Shown here piece after piece: positions 11,040 through 23,723 of a stretch of DNA of 64,000 nt. Made by a program: the position numbers and the translations under genes. The stretch lies in assembly GCF_005239225.2 (NCBI RefSeq), contig NC_133295.1, positions 4,526,001 to 4,590,000 of the forward strand. Reading direction: 5' to 3'. The DNA is from Populus alba. Lineage: Eukaryota; Streptophyta; Magnoliopsida; Malpighiales; Salicaceae. The number at the start of each line of letters is the position of its first letter. Position 1 is the first letter of the stretch. The notes under the pieces were generated by a model. That model made no database searches. It was not told where the DNA came from and saw nothing but the letters and a program-made list of their open reading frames with translations.

Positions 11040-13140
11040 ATGGCCACGAGTAATCATCTCTTTTTCTAATTTATTAATTTTCCTTGTACTTTTAATGGTT
11101 TCTATTAATCTAAGACTCCATTAGTATAACATCTATTTTAAAAGTAATTAAAAATTAAATATCATAAAAATGTAAATTCCTAAATAATTTAAAGATATGA
11201 ATAGAGAACACACCTTAAATTAATAAAAACAAAAAGAAAAAGAAAAATTTTAACCTTAAATCAACCTCTTTGATCTCCCTCTCTCAATGTTAATGTAGGT
11301 TTTGATTGTTTTGACAAAAATAAAGTGCAAGTTACTTTTATTTTCTCTTATTCTCTAAATTATAATGTAATTAATAATATATCCACTAGTACTTAATAAA
11401 AAGAATATAATAGAAAATCAGATTAATTATTTTATTTTATTTATTATTTTTAAAAAATGTAAAGTATCCAATTTTTCTTAAAAAAATCTGGTTATAACAA
11501 TTTTAATTTTTTAAAAAAAATAATTTAAATTTAAATTAACTCAAATTAACCTACTAATTTATATCCGAGTCTTATATTTGTTTATAAAATTATATAAGAC
11601 AGGTTAACCTACTAAAAAATAACTCAGGTTATAAATTAAATGGGGTGTCATAAATTGCGCTATAATATTATTTTTGTGTACTAAAGTGCTTGTATCATCA
11701 TTACATATCAAAGCATGCATTGAAACCCAGAACACAATATTCCTTGATAACGAAAATCACCAGAGACCAGCAGCTCCTAGTATCTATCGCTAACGGCAAA
11801 GGCAAACGGTTTTTTCAAGTTTCGTTTTCTTTAAATGAGAGTAGGAGTAGTAGTAGGAAGTCACAATCAAAGAGAGAAGGAGGAGTAGGAAGTCACAATC
11901 AAAGAGTAGGTTTTGATTGTTTTGACAAAAATAAAGTGCAAGTTACTTTTATTTTCTTTAGGAGTAGCAGGGTTCATTTAAATTATATTTTAAATGAACC
12001 CTGTGACATCCTACTATAATTTAAATGAACCCTGTGACTTCATACTACTTCTTCGATTGTCACACTCTACTTCATCTACAAACCATTATCATCTACAACT
12101 TATCATTTTTTGAAGTAAATAACATAATAATTATCTCTTTGATTGTCACTTTCCACTACTATATAAAGGTTTGTAGATGAGTTGCACTCCACTAAAAAAT
12201 GAAATAACGTATACAATCCATGAGTTAATATAATAACATCATAATTTAGATTTTTTTATATTAATCTCCAAACAAGCTAATGGAGAAAGTAGTCACACAT
12301 ATATCTAATCAGTTCCAGTTATTTATAACTTCATTCACATCTCATATCATATCAAGATCCACTTTTATATTTTAAAAAACTTGTCTGTTAATCTATTAAA
12401 AATAGCATTCTGAGGTAAGTACGTGTTCGTCTCATAAACTAACACATCCTAAATTAGCTCCCTATCAGCCTCAACAGCAGTAAGATTAACCACAACCAAT
12501 CCATAATTAATATTTCATTTGGGTTGCATGTATCAGCTTTAAATTCATTTCTCCTATTTTATTAAAAACAACTTTGGAGAAATTAAGACTCATGTAGCCT
12601 AATAAAAAAAGCTTGATGACGTCGTGAAAAATAAAAAAAAAAATGGCTGGATTCGGTGTATCTAATTGGATCATTGTACCATCTCTTTTTCTAATTCCTT
12701 AATTTGACTTTTGCTTCAATTTAATATTCAAAAAACATATGAAGTTCAATAGTTTCCTATCAATCCAAGACTCATTAGTACAGCATTTATTTTTTAAAAG
12801 TGATTAAAAACTAAATATCATAAAAATCTTAATTAATTCCTAAATCTTTTTCAATAATGTATATAAAAACTCAATTTAAAGATAAGGATAGAGAACAAAC
12901 CTTAAATTAATAAAACAAGAAAATACAAAAATTTTGACCTTAAATCAAAAGGTGCAAATTACTTTTATTTTATCTTTACTCTTTAAATTATTATGTAATT
13001 AATAATATATCCACTAGTACTTATAACGCCATTAATTAATAAAAAGAATTTAATAGAAAATCTGATTAATTATATTATTTTATTTATTTTTATTTTTATT
13101 ATTTTAAAAAATCATATATATATATATATCAAAAAATGTG
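11040..13140. repeat. A/T-rich region with internal duplications
   Basis: Sequence at 11050-11480 recurs in diverged form at 12675-13140; for example taattaataatatatccact with the following agtactta occurs in both. A block of about 50 bases (gtaggttttgattgttttga and onward) at 11296-11347 is repeated exactly at 11908-11959. No gene is convincing. The ORF at 11690-12019 lies over these repeats and looks spurious. Confidence 0.65.
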
Positions 13141-13406
13141 AAATATCTGGTTATAACAATTTATGCAAGTCCTCGAACTTTCGAGACGCGAAGGGCGTCT
13201 CAATGTGAACATGAGGACAGAGATATGTTTCAAGTGACTAGCAAAGAAGTCAACTCTTGCTTTCCTTTTGCAGCCATGTGAGTACAACACAAGTTTCCGT
13301 CCCACAAATCAGATGTCCTCATCTTTGACTATTTATTTAATTCTTCACTGCACAATTAGGTATATCAGTAAATGCCTCTCTGTGCTGTTTTCCTTGACAA
13401 AATCCA

Positions 13407-13412
13407 TATATA
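13407..13412 (+). promoter_or_regulatory. TATA box of the small-peptide gene
   Basis: TATATA lies 67 bases upstream of the start codon at 13479, between CT-rich tracts typical of plant core promoters. Confidence 0.5.
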
Positions 13413-13478
13413 GCGACCCTTGCTCTCTCTCTCTCTCAATGTATTTCATAGCCTTCTCTGAAAGTTAGAGTCAAAACC

Positions 13479-13685
13479 ATGATGAGTATCTTCATGAGAC
13501 CTCTTTTTCGTAAACTTTTGTTTCTGATCCTTGCTGCCGGTGTTACTCTTGTGGTTGCTACCAAGCAACCAAATTTCCGAGCAAGCAGCATGTATTCTCC
13601 ACAAACTAACCGTCCCGTTCAACCATCAGGACCTAATCCTTGCAGTTACCTGCCTGGACCAGGCCAATGCAAACCTCCTAAGTGA
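13479..13685 (+). CDS. Small secreted peptide precursor (68 aa)
   Basis: The ORF starts at tandem ATG codons and encodes a classic signal peptide: a basic start, then LLFLILAAGVTLVVA as hydrophobic core with likely cleavage before TKQPNF. A short hydrophilic mature part ends in PSGPNPCSYLPGPGQCKPPK. The tail has two cysteines, six prolines and a GPNP turn, so it could be a processed, disulfide-linked signalling peptide. I do not recognise it as a named family; it lacks the diagnostic CLE, CEP, PIP, RALF or PSK motifs. Support for a real gene comes from the TATA box at 13407 and from a tandem paralogue at 16284 in which both the promoter region and the coding sequence are conserved. The secreted nature is inferred from the signal peptide; the function is unknown. 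Confidence 0.7.
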   Translation: MMSIFMRPLFRKLLFLILAAGVTLVVATKQPNFRASSMYSPQTNRPVQPSGPNPCSYLPGPGQCKPPK

Positions 13686-13689
13686 TGCA

Positions 13690-15990
13690 TGTTTCATGTA
13701 TATTGCCCACGGTACGTTTTTTAAGAGGAAAAGAACATTTTTTTTCTTACTTTTTGATAATTCATTTCTTTCAAATCTTGTGATTTGTCGTTAAATCATG
13801 TTAAATGGCTATGTTTTTACCACATATATAGAAATATTCTCCCTTCCTTCTTGTACCTCTTATTAATATAGACTATATTTGAGTTTTGCTTTATAATTAT
13901 TTTTCTTCTTTTAATTTCTGATGATGATCTTGTGATCTCTCTGGATTTAGACTGACCATGTTCTTTCTCTTTAGTTTACATGCAAATTTCAGGGATGATC
14001 ATGTTGATGATGGAAGTGGAAATAAAGAGTGTGGCAAGGAGAGTTGATATAATGAATCCTTTAATTTGTACGCAAATTAATGATCATTAATAAATATTTC
14101 CTTCCCTAATTGGTGTTGGTTTGTTGATTTTGGATGTTAACGATGCAAGTATCGTGATGTTTAAAATTAATGAAGCTAAAATAGATTTTAACACCAGCTT
14201 AATGACAGCACCATGAATAATCTTATTGAAACTAATTGTCCTCCTAATTTTTTTGTGGGGGTATTAATTTCAACTTCATCATATCTTTAAAAATAAATCT
14301 TCATCATTTTATGCCTTTAAGATTGATACAAACGACTTGACCTCTAACAATTCAAATATTTTATCACGATGATGTATAAAAATCAATAACATATTATAAA
14401 TTATTTCAAAATAACAATTCAATATGTTCGGGGTTCGAAAACAACTTTCAGGAGTTGTTGAAGTTGACCGAAGGTTGTCGCAACGTCACCTCTCTTTTAT
14501 ACACAAGGCACTCTTCTACTCAAGCGAGGGAAGAAAATTAATAATAGTTAGGGTAAATTACAATTAGCTTGCCAAAGCTACGTTATTTTTAATGGGGAAA
14601 AAAAGTTCTTCAACGAGTTACATAAGAACAAAATCTGGTTTGAATGGGCCCACCCACCAATTCAATGGACCATAGGCCATGTCATTCTTCATGTTTTAAC
14701 TCGGAAGCTTTTTGTATATAAAATTAATATCATAATATATAATGAGAGAGACATTAAAGAGAAAACACAGCTCGTACGAACTTAAAGAACACGCTGAAAA
14801 AGTTGAGGGGTAACACGAGGGTGCATGCGAGACAAAACTAGCATATAGTTTAAATAAAACACGATAAGTGGATCAAACAGGCAAGAAAGGGCTTGATAAA
14901 TATGAAAACTAGGATTCAAAACTGATGGCAAAAAAAAGTTTAAAAAATATAGAGGGCCAATGTCCAGAAAAGAAAAGGAGCAAATTTAAAATTAATAGAG
15001 CTAAAATAGATTTTATAAAGAAAACTTAAGAGGAAAATTGGCCCCAAAACCAATAAAATTATATAGTTTCAGTCTATTAGAAAGATTAGAGTTTCTGATT
15101 GCAGTGACTGGCAAAAAAAAAAAAAACCTCTTTTCAAAAGATTTAAGTTATGGGCTGCCAAAAGAAGCAGGAGTGAATTAGTATACCCTGACTGCTGTAC
15201 ATAATTTTTAAATAATTTTTATGATGAATTATATATTTATATAAAGGTCTCTGTCTTTTCTGTCATGCTGAAATTTTTGAAATTTTTATTTTTTTTATTT
15301 CTTTAAATTAAAGAAATGGCATTTTATAAAAAAAATATTTTAATATATTTTTAAGTATAAAACATTTTAAAAATTAACATAATCATAGCACCATAATTCT
15401 ATTGGACAATGATGGGCTAAGGCCCTGAAGCCAGGAAAATTAATCCAATATTGTAAATGTTAATTAAGGTCAATAAAAGGGGGATCATAAACAAGTATTA
15501 GTCTGAATTGAATAAATGATAGCTATCCATATATGTTGTTGATCCAACTATTAGGGAGTAATGGATTCAATTGGTGCTTTAAGAATGATATATGTGTATG
15601 GATTCAATGTTATCTATGAATTTATTTTAATGTTTCTTCGTTTTTATAATCTTTAAACTCTATAGAGAAGGATTATAGATGTTAATTGTGCTCATCAAGA
15701 TATGTGTTGTCAAAACACGTTAATTTATGCAAGTCGCTACAAGTTAGGCGAGGCAAGGCTGTAAAACCTTGAACTATTTAGAAAAACGTTGCAAATTATA
15801 TTTGTTAAAAATATTAATTTTTTTTATTAAAATTTAATACAGTTTGTATGATTTGAATTGTTTTGATTTATTGATATTAAAAATATTTTTTTAAAAAAAA
15901 AAAAAATATCATTAACATATATTTTAACATAAAAAATTATTTAAAAAATAATTATTATTACACTGCCCAACACACTCTAATTAGCCTCAA
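13690..15990. other. Intergenic region between the peptide paralogues
   Basis: The first 350 bases are probably the 3' UTR and downstream region of the peptide gene. The rest is A/T-rich with short unclassified repeats. I see no coding sequence, RNA gene or intact mobile element. Confidence 0.5.
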
Positions 15991-16283
15991 GTGATGAATT
16001 TCAATGAAGTGATAGCAAGGTTTTATGATAAGTTTTTGGGAGATCGGTGCAAAGAAAAAGAATTACAGGGCATTTCTTTTTGCAGCCATGCGAGTACGAG
16101 GTTCGGTCCCTCAAAATCAGATGTCTGGATGTCTGACTATTTATGCAATTCTAATATCATTGCACAGTGGGGCTATATCAGTAAATGCCTCTCTTACAGA
16201 ACACAAAATTCCTTGGCCGAACCCCATATAAACCCTTGCTATCAATATATTTCACATCCTTCTCTGAAACTTAAATCATAACC

Positions 16284-16481
16284 ATGATGAGTATCTTCAA
16301 GAGACCTCCTTTTCTTGTGTCAAAATCCACCATACTTTTGTTTCTTATCCTTGCTGCCGGTGTTACTCTTGTGATTGCAACCAAGCAACCGAATTTCCGA
16401 GCAAGCAGCATGTATTCTCCACAAACTAACCGTCCCGTTCAGCCATCAGGACCTAATCCTTATGTTCGGATCACGGGTTAG
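16284..16481 (+). pseudogene. Truncated tandem paralogue of the secreted peptide gene
   Basis: The promoter (TATAAA at 16227-16232), 5' UTR, signal peptide and mature region match the gene at 13479. From ATKQPNFRASSMYSPQTNRP to PSGPNP the two are identical, and the signal peptide carries a small insertion (LVSKSTI). Immediately after the PNP codons, at about 16461, the sequence switches to an unrelated repeat. The ORF ends after YVRITG, so the whole two-cysteine C-terminal tail is lost. If that tail is the active part the copy is non-functional. It may still be transcribed and secreted. Confidence 0.75.
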
Positions 16482-16840
16482 ATTAGTAGCAATATACAAA
16501 TAAAATTAATTATTGTTATAATTTTAAAATCCAATTTAGAAGTTGAACCGGGATAAGTACAGAGTCATAAATGGAGCTGACCGTTAACTTAGGTAGACAC
16601 AAGAATAAAAATCTTTATTATCATAGTTTTCAAACCCGACTCAAAGATCGACTCGGGTAAAGCTAGGGTCACATATGAGAAGGGTAAATCTGGATCAATC
16701 TGAGTCAATATAAAATAAAATTAATTATTATTATAATTTTAAGACTTGATTTAAGAGTCAATTCGAGCAAGACCCGGGTCACAAATTAAAAGGGCCAACC
16801 AGTGTTAATCTATGTCAATGTAAAGATAAAAATTGTTATT
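16461..16840. repeat. Repeat insertion with two ~220-bp units
   Basis: Two diverged units each begin near aaataaaattaattattgtt (about 16498 and 16718) and carry gggtcac motifs. Another segment begins catagttttcaaacccgact (16622), resembling the end of the element at 54739-55005. The insertion truncates the peptide paralogue. Confidence 0.55.
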
Positions 16841-18200
16841 ATCACCACCTCACCCCCACCCCACGACTACTAATATTATTATTACAACAACTGTTAAATA
16901 AACAAAAACCATAAACTTGATATGAAGAATAAAATTAAAAACTTGATAAAAAAGATAAAGAAAACAATAAAAAACTAAAAGAAAAATGACCAAATTGAAA
17001 TTATTATTTTTATTATCATTATTGAAAAAACAAAAACCATAAACTTGAATTGAATAGTAAAAATTGAAATGCATAAACTTTGACAAAAGAGTAAAGAAAA
17101 AAAAATAGAACCAAATCAAGAAAAATTATATATACAAATTAAAATTGAAAATAAAAAAAAAAGATAAAAAAAATCAAAAACTAAAAGGATAATCTATAAC
17201 ATCAATAACAATGCGGATCATAGTTCCTTTTTCTAAGTAAGTGAGAGAAATGAAGAGAAAAAATAAACCACCGATGAACATAAAATGACATGTTCAAAAA
17301 GAACGAGGAGACATCGAAGAGTAAAATGAAATAAGTATAACATCTTTTTAACCACTGTTGTCTAAAGAGTTGGCATCAAACATGTTGTCTAAAAAGTGTG
17401 ACATCTCTCTCGTACTGGTGCGAGCACAGCACACATCAACGTCTTTTTCAATTAAAATATAAATTAAATAGTAATTTACACTATTACCCCTAAGGAAATA
17501 AACAATTAGCTAAAAACCCGAGACAAAAAGACTAATACTTGTGATTCCCTGAATTGTTTTTTTTTTTTTTTTAGCTCTGGGAGCTTTTATGTGATTTAAC
17601 CATGTACAACAACACAAAAGGATTAAAACACCTTATTTTATTTTTTATTTTAAAGTATTTTTGTTATTTCACTACTTATAAAATTATGAAATAAATAAAA
17701 ATATTCTTAAACAAACCTATAATGAATAATGCATCATTTGGAAAGATAAAAAATACTTTTGATTCAAAAGCAAACATTTTTTTTTTTTTTTTGAGAAAGC
17801 CATTGATGTCATTTCACTATTATAATGAATAGTAAAATAAATCTACGATCACAATGATTTTGCCTTCGCGTATAATCTTTCTTTTTAATCGTTTTAAAAA
17901 TAGACCTATTTTATCAAAACAACAAAGCGCAGCAACATGATTCCTTAAGTTTTCACATTCAAAGTTCAAACAATTGGCACATATGCTCTACCCTTAGGCC
18001 TTTCATGTGAGCAAAACCCTTCATTTCAATTATATATCCAAAATATAAAATAAATAGCAAAACATCCACAAGGATGGTACACTGTCATTAATTATCAAAT
18101 ATCATATCATATAAGCATAACATTAGAAGAACATTTGCACTCATCACAACCCTTCTTAATTGACGTAGTAAAAATTAGCATAACAAAGATAACAAATACA
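16841..18200. other. A/T-rich intergenic sequence
   Basis: Poly-A-rich and poly-T-rich DNA with no coding signal that I trust; the minus ORF at 16850-17119 is low-complexity and hydrophobic only by composition. Confidence 0.5.
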
Positions 18201-18219
18201 AGTAAAATAGAATTTTATT

Positions 18220-19800
18220 GAAAAAATTCATCACATAAAAATTCTAATTTAAAATTTTATTAAATAATATTTTTCTCTTCAAATGGTCTACTAAAATATA
18301 AACTAAACAACTATAGTTATACCACTTCTAGGTCATCCTTGAAAAGAAGAAAGTCCTAATAAATAATTATATAGTTATTATAGAGATTTCTAAACTAAAT
18401 AGAAAAAAAATTATAAAACATAATATATAATTTTATAAACTAAATAAAAATAACCAAGAAAAAATAATTTTCCTTCAAACCTCCTACATCAGCGTCATCA
18501 AGTTGAAAAAGCTCGCTCTCCAGTTTAAATTACTGTTGTCTAGATCTGTTGGATGCCTAATAAAAAAATACAATTCTATTTATTTTGTTGAGCTCCTTTA
18601 CTGTTCTCTTTGCGCTCAACCTTTAACTTATCAATAAGAATATTATTAATGACATCATCAATCCCATTACTCTTATTGTTTATTATGCTATCATAATCAC
18701 CATTAAAATAAACATCATAAATTATTAGAGAACATCAATCCACATCTATCTCATTATAAATGGGATCACCAAAATCTTCATTATTGGTCCAACTCAAAAT
18801 ATGAAAATAGAGACCAAAAGCAACAACCAGAGATCAAAATCCATTATAAGAAATCCCATGATTTGAACCTATCAGTTTAGTATACCTCTGCTCTCGCCTC
18901 TCAAATAGTTTTCAAAGCTGAACATGGATCCGTGATTACTCTCCACACGATCCCTCAGGTTCATCACTTCCACCAATTGATGGGTTATTTTACAATCTAT
19001 ATCTGCATATCTTTTATCACCAGTTCTTGAATGCCTTTCCCTAGGGGAAACCTCCTCATCCCGACAACACAAGCACTTCTTGTTTTGCGTCATCTTCCAG
19101 CCATGATTATTTCAACACACAACACAAACCACTACAAATCATTGGGTTTTAAAACCAACATGGACAAAAACGACACAAGAAAAACAGCAAACACAAGCAA
19201 CATAGAACCCTACCAAATAAGATCACCACGCAAAAACCCTAATTCAAAATTTTAATACTGTATATTTTCTCTTTGAGTTATCTGCTGAATACAAGCTAAA
19301 CAACTATATTTATACTAGTTCTAGGTCTACCTTAAAGAGGAAAAAAGATCCTAATAAATAATTATGAAGTTATTATACAAAATTCAGCCATGATTATTTC
19401 AACACACAACGTAAACTGCACCGCCAAGAATCGTTGGACTTTAATACCAACCAATGACAGAAATGAAAAAAAAAGAAAAAAGGCAAACACAATCAACACA
19501 AAATTCTACCAAATAAGATCACCACACAAAAAATCCTAATTTAAAATTTTAACACTAAATATTTTCTCTTTGAGTAGTTTGCTGAGATACAAATTAAACA
19601 ACCATATTTATACCAAACATTGGTCTAACTTAAAGACAAAAAAAAAAAAAAAAACTAATAAATAATTATAAAGTTATTATAATTATAAAGATTCCTATAC
19701 TTAAATTAAATAAAATAAAATTATTAAACATAATATTTAATTTCCTAAACTAAATAGAAAAAAAAATTATTAAAGAAAAATAATTTTCCTTATAACCTCC
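18220..19800 (-). mobile_element. Nested LTR-like repeats with a short internal remnant
   Basis: A block of about 290 bases occurs twice in tandem (19095-19380 and 19385-19680), with shared ccatgattatttcaacacac and aataagatcaccac segments. Its 3' half (tcctaataaataattat to aataattttccttcaaacct) occurs a third time at 18240-18485. The spacing and shared ends suggest LTR copies of a small or deleted retroelement. A minus-strand ORF at 18872-19093 (73 aa, with a CLCC motif) starts just inside one copy and could be a gag-leader remnant. I do not recognise its family. Confidence 0.45.
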
Positions 19801-19949
19801 TAGGATCACTATGAATATGCTCTTATGCTCCTGCAGTTGTAGGCATTGCACAACAAGAAACTACAAATTTTCAACCACAAGATTCCCTGAAATAGGCACA
19901 TCAGTCATTCATTACTTATAATTCTCATAATAACAGCATCAACGTACCA

Positions 19950-20749
19950 TCAATCTAAGTCATCACCATCCTCATCAGTTTCACTCCATTTATCTTCAAA
20001 ATCAAAATCAAACTCTTTGTCCTCAAAACCATTTGGAGGAGATTCTAGATTAAGTTGTTCTATCAACTTGTCATCCGGGATCCCTGCCAGCTTCCTATTT
20101 ATAATTGCTTCGAAAATCAATGGCAGTGACTCATCTTCACCTTCGTAGTACTTCTCCACCAGCTTTTTTATCTCTGCAACCCATATAATCTCACACTTCA
20201 GTTTTTGACAACATGACTTTCAATCCACAAACCCAAAACAAATGGCCATGCATTCCATTCTCAAAAGGTCACAAATTTGCAGCATTTAACACACAAAAGA
20301 GTCATTCTTTTTTTCCAAATCATCGATGAAAATTGAACTGAAAATGCAAAAACACAAGATTACAAAGCTAACAAAATTGAGCCTAAGAGTCTAATCTTTA
20401 TATTTTTGAAACTAAAACAAGGAGATATTTTCAAGCACGTACAATTACAGTCCAATTTTTTTTCCCTTCTCCAGCATTTTTCCACAAAAAGCAAAACCCA
20501 TTTTCAATTTTACCTACCTTGAGTGCTGAGCTCATCAGCATCTTCAGTGGAGCCATTCGACTTCTGGGTCTGGGTAAATCTTGCTTCACAGGATGAGTCA
20601 GACTCGGAAGAGTAGAACCTGCTGAGTCTAGAACGAGTGGGGACAGTGAGTTGAGCAAGTGATAGGCTAGGGTTAGGGTTTAATCTGGTAGGAGATAGAA
20701 GGAGCTTTCGAGTGCAGACAGAGAGATTTGTCAGCAGAGCTCTCTTCAT
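19950..20749 (-). CDS. Mitochondrial mS35 N-terminus-like protein, two exons (151 aa)
   Basis: Exon 1 is 20518-20749, exon 2 is 19950-20173. The donor (AAG|GTAGGTA) and acceptor (TTGCAG|AG) keep the frame (phase 1). The N-terminus MKRALLTNLSVCTRKLL and an RFYSS motif look like a mitochondrial presequence. Exon 2 reads KLVEKYYEGEDESLPLIFEA, then an acidic segment ending DEDGDDLD before a stop. From memory this resembles the N-terminal region of plant mitoribosomal small-subunit protein mS35 (S24/S35 type), including the pattern of an acidic stretch around residue 140. The usual protein continues for some 250 more residues, which are absent here. It is therefore a stand-alone N-terminal module or a truncated duplicate. 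A telo-box-like TAAACCCTAACCCTAG lies inside the coding start region (about 20668-20683). Confidence 0.6.
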
Positions 20750-21600
20750 GGTGGGTATTTTGGAGCCAAAATAAATTAGGGCTTTCAGGCTAATTTAGGG
20801 GGTTTTGAAAATATGACTCTAGTATTGTGGGTCTTAAAACTTTGGGTCTTATACTTCACAAAGCTACGTGAGAACTAGACATGAAAGCCCAATAGTTATA
20901 ATAGCCCGGCCTCACACAAATAACATTATATCTTCTTCTCTCTATGTTTTTTTTTTTTTGTATTATTATTATTATTATAGCATTTTTCAACCGAGTAGGG
21001 GCATGAATCAAAACTTCATTTAATCTTTCTTTTTTACTAATGGTGAAAGTATTATCTGGTCTTAAATAAATGATCAATGCTTTGAAAATTGCGTTTATAA
21101 AGAATATTTTGATATAAAATTAAAAAGAGAAATATAGGGCAAATAAAGTGTTGCAGTTCATCAATCAAGAAGGGGTAATGCAGAATAGGATGGCTAATAT
21201 TGGAAGAAGCTTCTTAGAGTTAGCTGGAGTTGGGAAGCTTGCTTAACAGGTGAATAAGTACATGTTTGTTCTTGTGCCTCAAATGGCCTGTTTTTAAAAG
21301 TTTTTGAGTTTTTTTTTTAATTAATTTTTTTATATTTTTAAATTGTTTTAATATATTCTGTTGCTAAAAATAAATATTAAGTTTATAAGCATAAGTTAAA
21401 GCCAATCAACGAGTTCGTTGAAATTGTTAATTGGTGGGTGATTGCTTGTATATAAATAACATAATGTGCATCGAGTAAGATTAACGGAACTTTTAATCTT
21501 TATTTCTTCTTCTCTTTTCTTTGCTTCTCTCAAAATTAAATACCAACAAAATTATTGTTGATTCTTTTGATAATATAAATTTATTTTTATTAGAAAATTA
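20750..21600. other. Upstream region of the mS35-like gene and intergenic DNA
   Basis: The first 100 bases are the likely promoter and 5' UTR. The rest is A/T-rich with a short ATT run at about 20962-20978 and no gene seen. Confidence 0.5.
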
Positions 21601-21619
21601 TATAAATATTATAATATAG

Positions 21620-21952
21620 ACAGGCGGATTCACCAACAAAACTTGTGTGTCAATGATTTTATCAATTAATCTATTGGTGATATATAATTTATTATCGGTA
21701 GTTAGTCCATCATTGATTTATTAGTGATCCATTAGTAATATATGCCAATGTAATGGCCAACAGAAAAATGATCAACAACTATTTTTTATGTAAATATTTT
21801 ATTGGTGTTTTTTATCAACATTTAAATTATTAATTAAATTATTGATGGACATGAAATCCCTGATAAGACACTCACAAATGACATGCTTATATGTGTGTGG
21901 AAACATAGCTTAAATATTTCATTGGTGATAATAAATTTTCTTATTGTGCAAA
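21620..21952. mobile_element. Possible CACTA-type terminal fragment
   Basis: The right end, read on the minus strand, begins CACAATAAGAAAATTTATTA, close to the CACTACAAGAAA-type terminus of plant CACTA transposons. The preceding 300 bases hold repeated ATTGGTGAT/ATTAGTGAT motifs, as in subterminal repeats. No opposite terminus or transposase was found, so the call is tentative. Confidence 0.3.
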
Positions 21953-23620
21953 TGGAATTTCTTGTACTATCTACTTGCTTTTGAAATAGTAAATATTTTC
22001 CTTGATTGAGGCATAAGGTATGGATTAGATTAGATTAGATTAGATTATTTATCTATGTTATGCTACAGATCAAATCTAATATTTTGAAACTTTTTTAAAA
22101 AAATTATATGCATTACTAACATGTTTTCATGAAGAAAAAAGTAAATTGTATATGAACTGACTCAATATAATCAATCGACTTGACAAGTTTAAAGACAACT
22201 TAGACAACCGGAGAAAAACATAGCTTGACTAAAAATAATTTTAAGATGATTTTTAAAAAAATAATATTGAAACGATAACATATTAAATCAACCTAGAAAC
22301 AATTAATCTAATTTTAAAGAATTAAATTGAAAAAAAAAATAAAAAAAATATTAACTAAAAAAAAACATGAGTCAATTCAGATTAACCTAGTAAACTTGGA
22401 TAATGAAACCGGGATAACGCAATAGAAAACAAATTAAAATAACTTATAAAGCCTATTTCCTGACCAACCCAATAATAAAATTGAAAAAAAATATTAAAAA
22501 AAATAACAAAAAAACCCTTAGTCAACCAAGGTTAACATATCAAACCTTTAACTTAAATCATGAAGCTGATGAAGCTGAGATAACCTCATAGTAAACAAAT
22601 TAAAATAAATTATAAAGTTTAATTCTCAATTAATAAACCGTAACAGGGAGCTTCCCCGCTTCCGCCCCACTTTTTAGTCTTAAAAATACTAATTTTAAGA
22701 ATGAGTGATTACCCTTAATCCAATCCTTACTAATCAATCTATGAGTGAATAATTAATACGTTTACTTATTGAATAGGGTTTTATGGTCGATCCGCGATCC
22801 CTAAATGCCAAAAGCATCCATAGGGCGATCTTGTAGGGTTGTTTAGGAGTTAATAACCTATGGCCTAGTTTTAAACTCTCATCATAAATATAGAAAAAAC
22901 AAATGAATATTATATAAAATTTTTTTATTAATTATTATTGGATTATATTAATTAATGACAAGGAATAATAATAAAATAAAAATGAAAGTTATAATGAAGA
23001 AAAATATATAGTTGGTGAGGTTTTATTAATTATTAGATCTAAAAAGTAATTATTTTTCTCTTCTATATATGCTAGAATCTTTATTAATTTATTGCTGACT
23101 AGAATTTATCGTGGACCCACTCAAGATGATTATTTATTCAATTATTTACACGCACAACATTAAGTATAGGATGTCACGTAAGAATTCTATTTTGAATAAT
23201 ATTTATTAAAATAGGAAGGTCAGAAATGAGCGTCCCACTAGAGGGAAAAAAATGAATGAAATAATCTACGTAGACAACTTTTTCCACAATAATTAACTCA
23301 ATAGGAAAAAAATTGAAGCCAAAAAGAGAAATAAATAAATAAATAAATGAAATAATCTATGTAGACAAATTTTACACAAATACAAACTCAATAGAAAAAA
23401 ACTTGAAGCCTAACGAGAAAAAAAAATATTCTGAAATCAAAATCCTGTTTAGCAATGCGGTTATAATTATATTTTAAAGTATTTTTTATTTAAAAATATA
23501 TTAAAATAATATTTTTTTTATTTTTAAAAAAATTAATTTTGATATTAGTATATCATAATAATCTAAAACTATTAAAAAATATTAATTTAAAATATAAAAA
23601 CAAACAAAAAAAAACCTAGC
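21953..23620. other. A/T-rich intergenic DNA
   Basis: Includes a short (GATTA)n run at 22023-22045 and a GC-richer island at about 22640-22670 (gggagcttccccgcttccgc) followed by about 190 bases of unusual composition that I cannot assign. No coding sequence was seen. Confidence 0.45.
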
Positions 23621-23621
23621 G

Positions 23622-23629
23622 TATAAATA
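23622..23629 (+). promoter_or_regulatory. TATA box of the B3-like gene
   Basis: TATAAATA lies 95 bases upstream of the start codon at 23724, after a long A/T-rich tract. Confidence 0.55.
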
Positions 23630-23723
23630 TAATCACAAAGTGAGAAATGTTTCCCCACAAATAAACTCATCATCCTTGCTTCTGTTGCATCCTCTCCAAA
23701 TTAACTTAAATTATTCTTGAACA

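Noticed and set aside
11690..12019. 109-aa plus ORF as a gene
   Set aside because: It overlaps internally duplicated A/T-rich DNA, has no homology I recognise, and its end lies in a local palindrome-like repeat (ttcatttaaattatatttta).
13190..13230. Possible structured RNA or tRNA-like hairpin (cgagacgcgaagggcgtctc)
   Set aside because: The short stem is plausible but there is no B-box, no CCA-type context and no second conserved copy; it is too little to call an RNA gene.
20668..20683. Interstitial telomeric repeat
   Set aside because: Only about two AAACCCT units, inside coding sequence of the mS35-like gene, so it is a telo-box-like motif at most.
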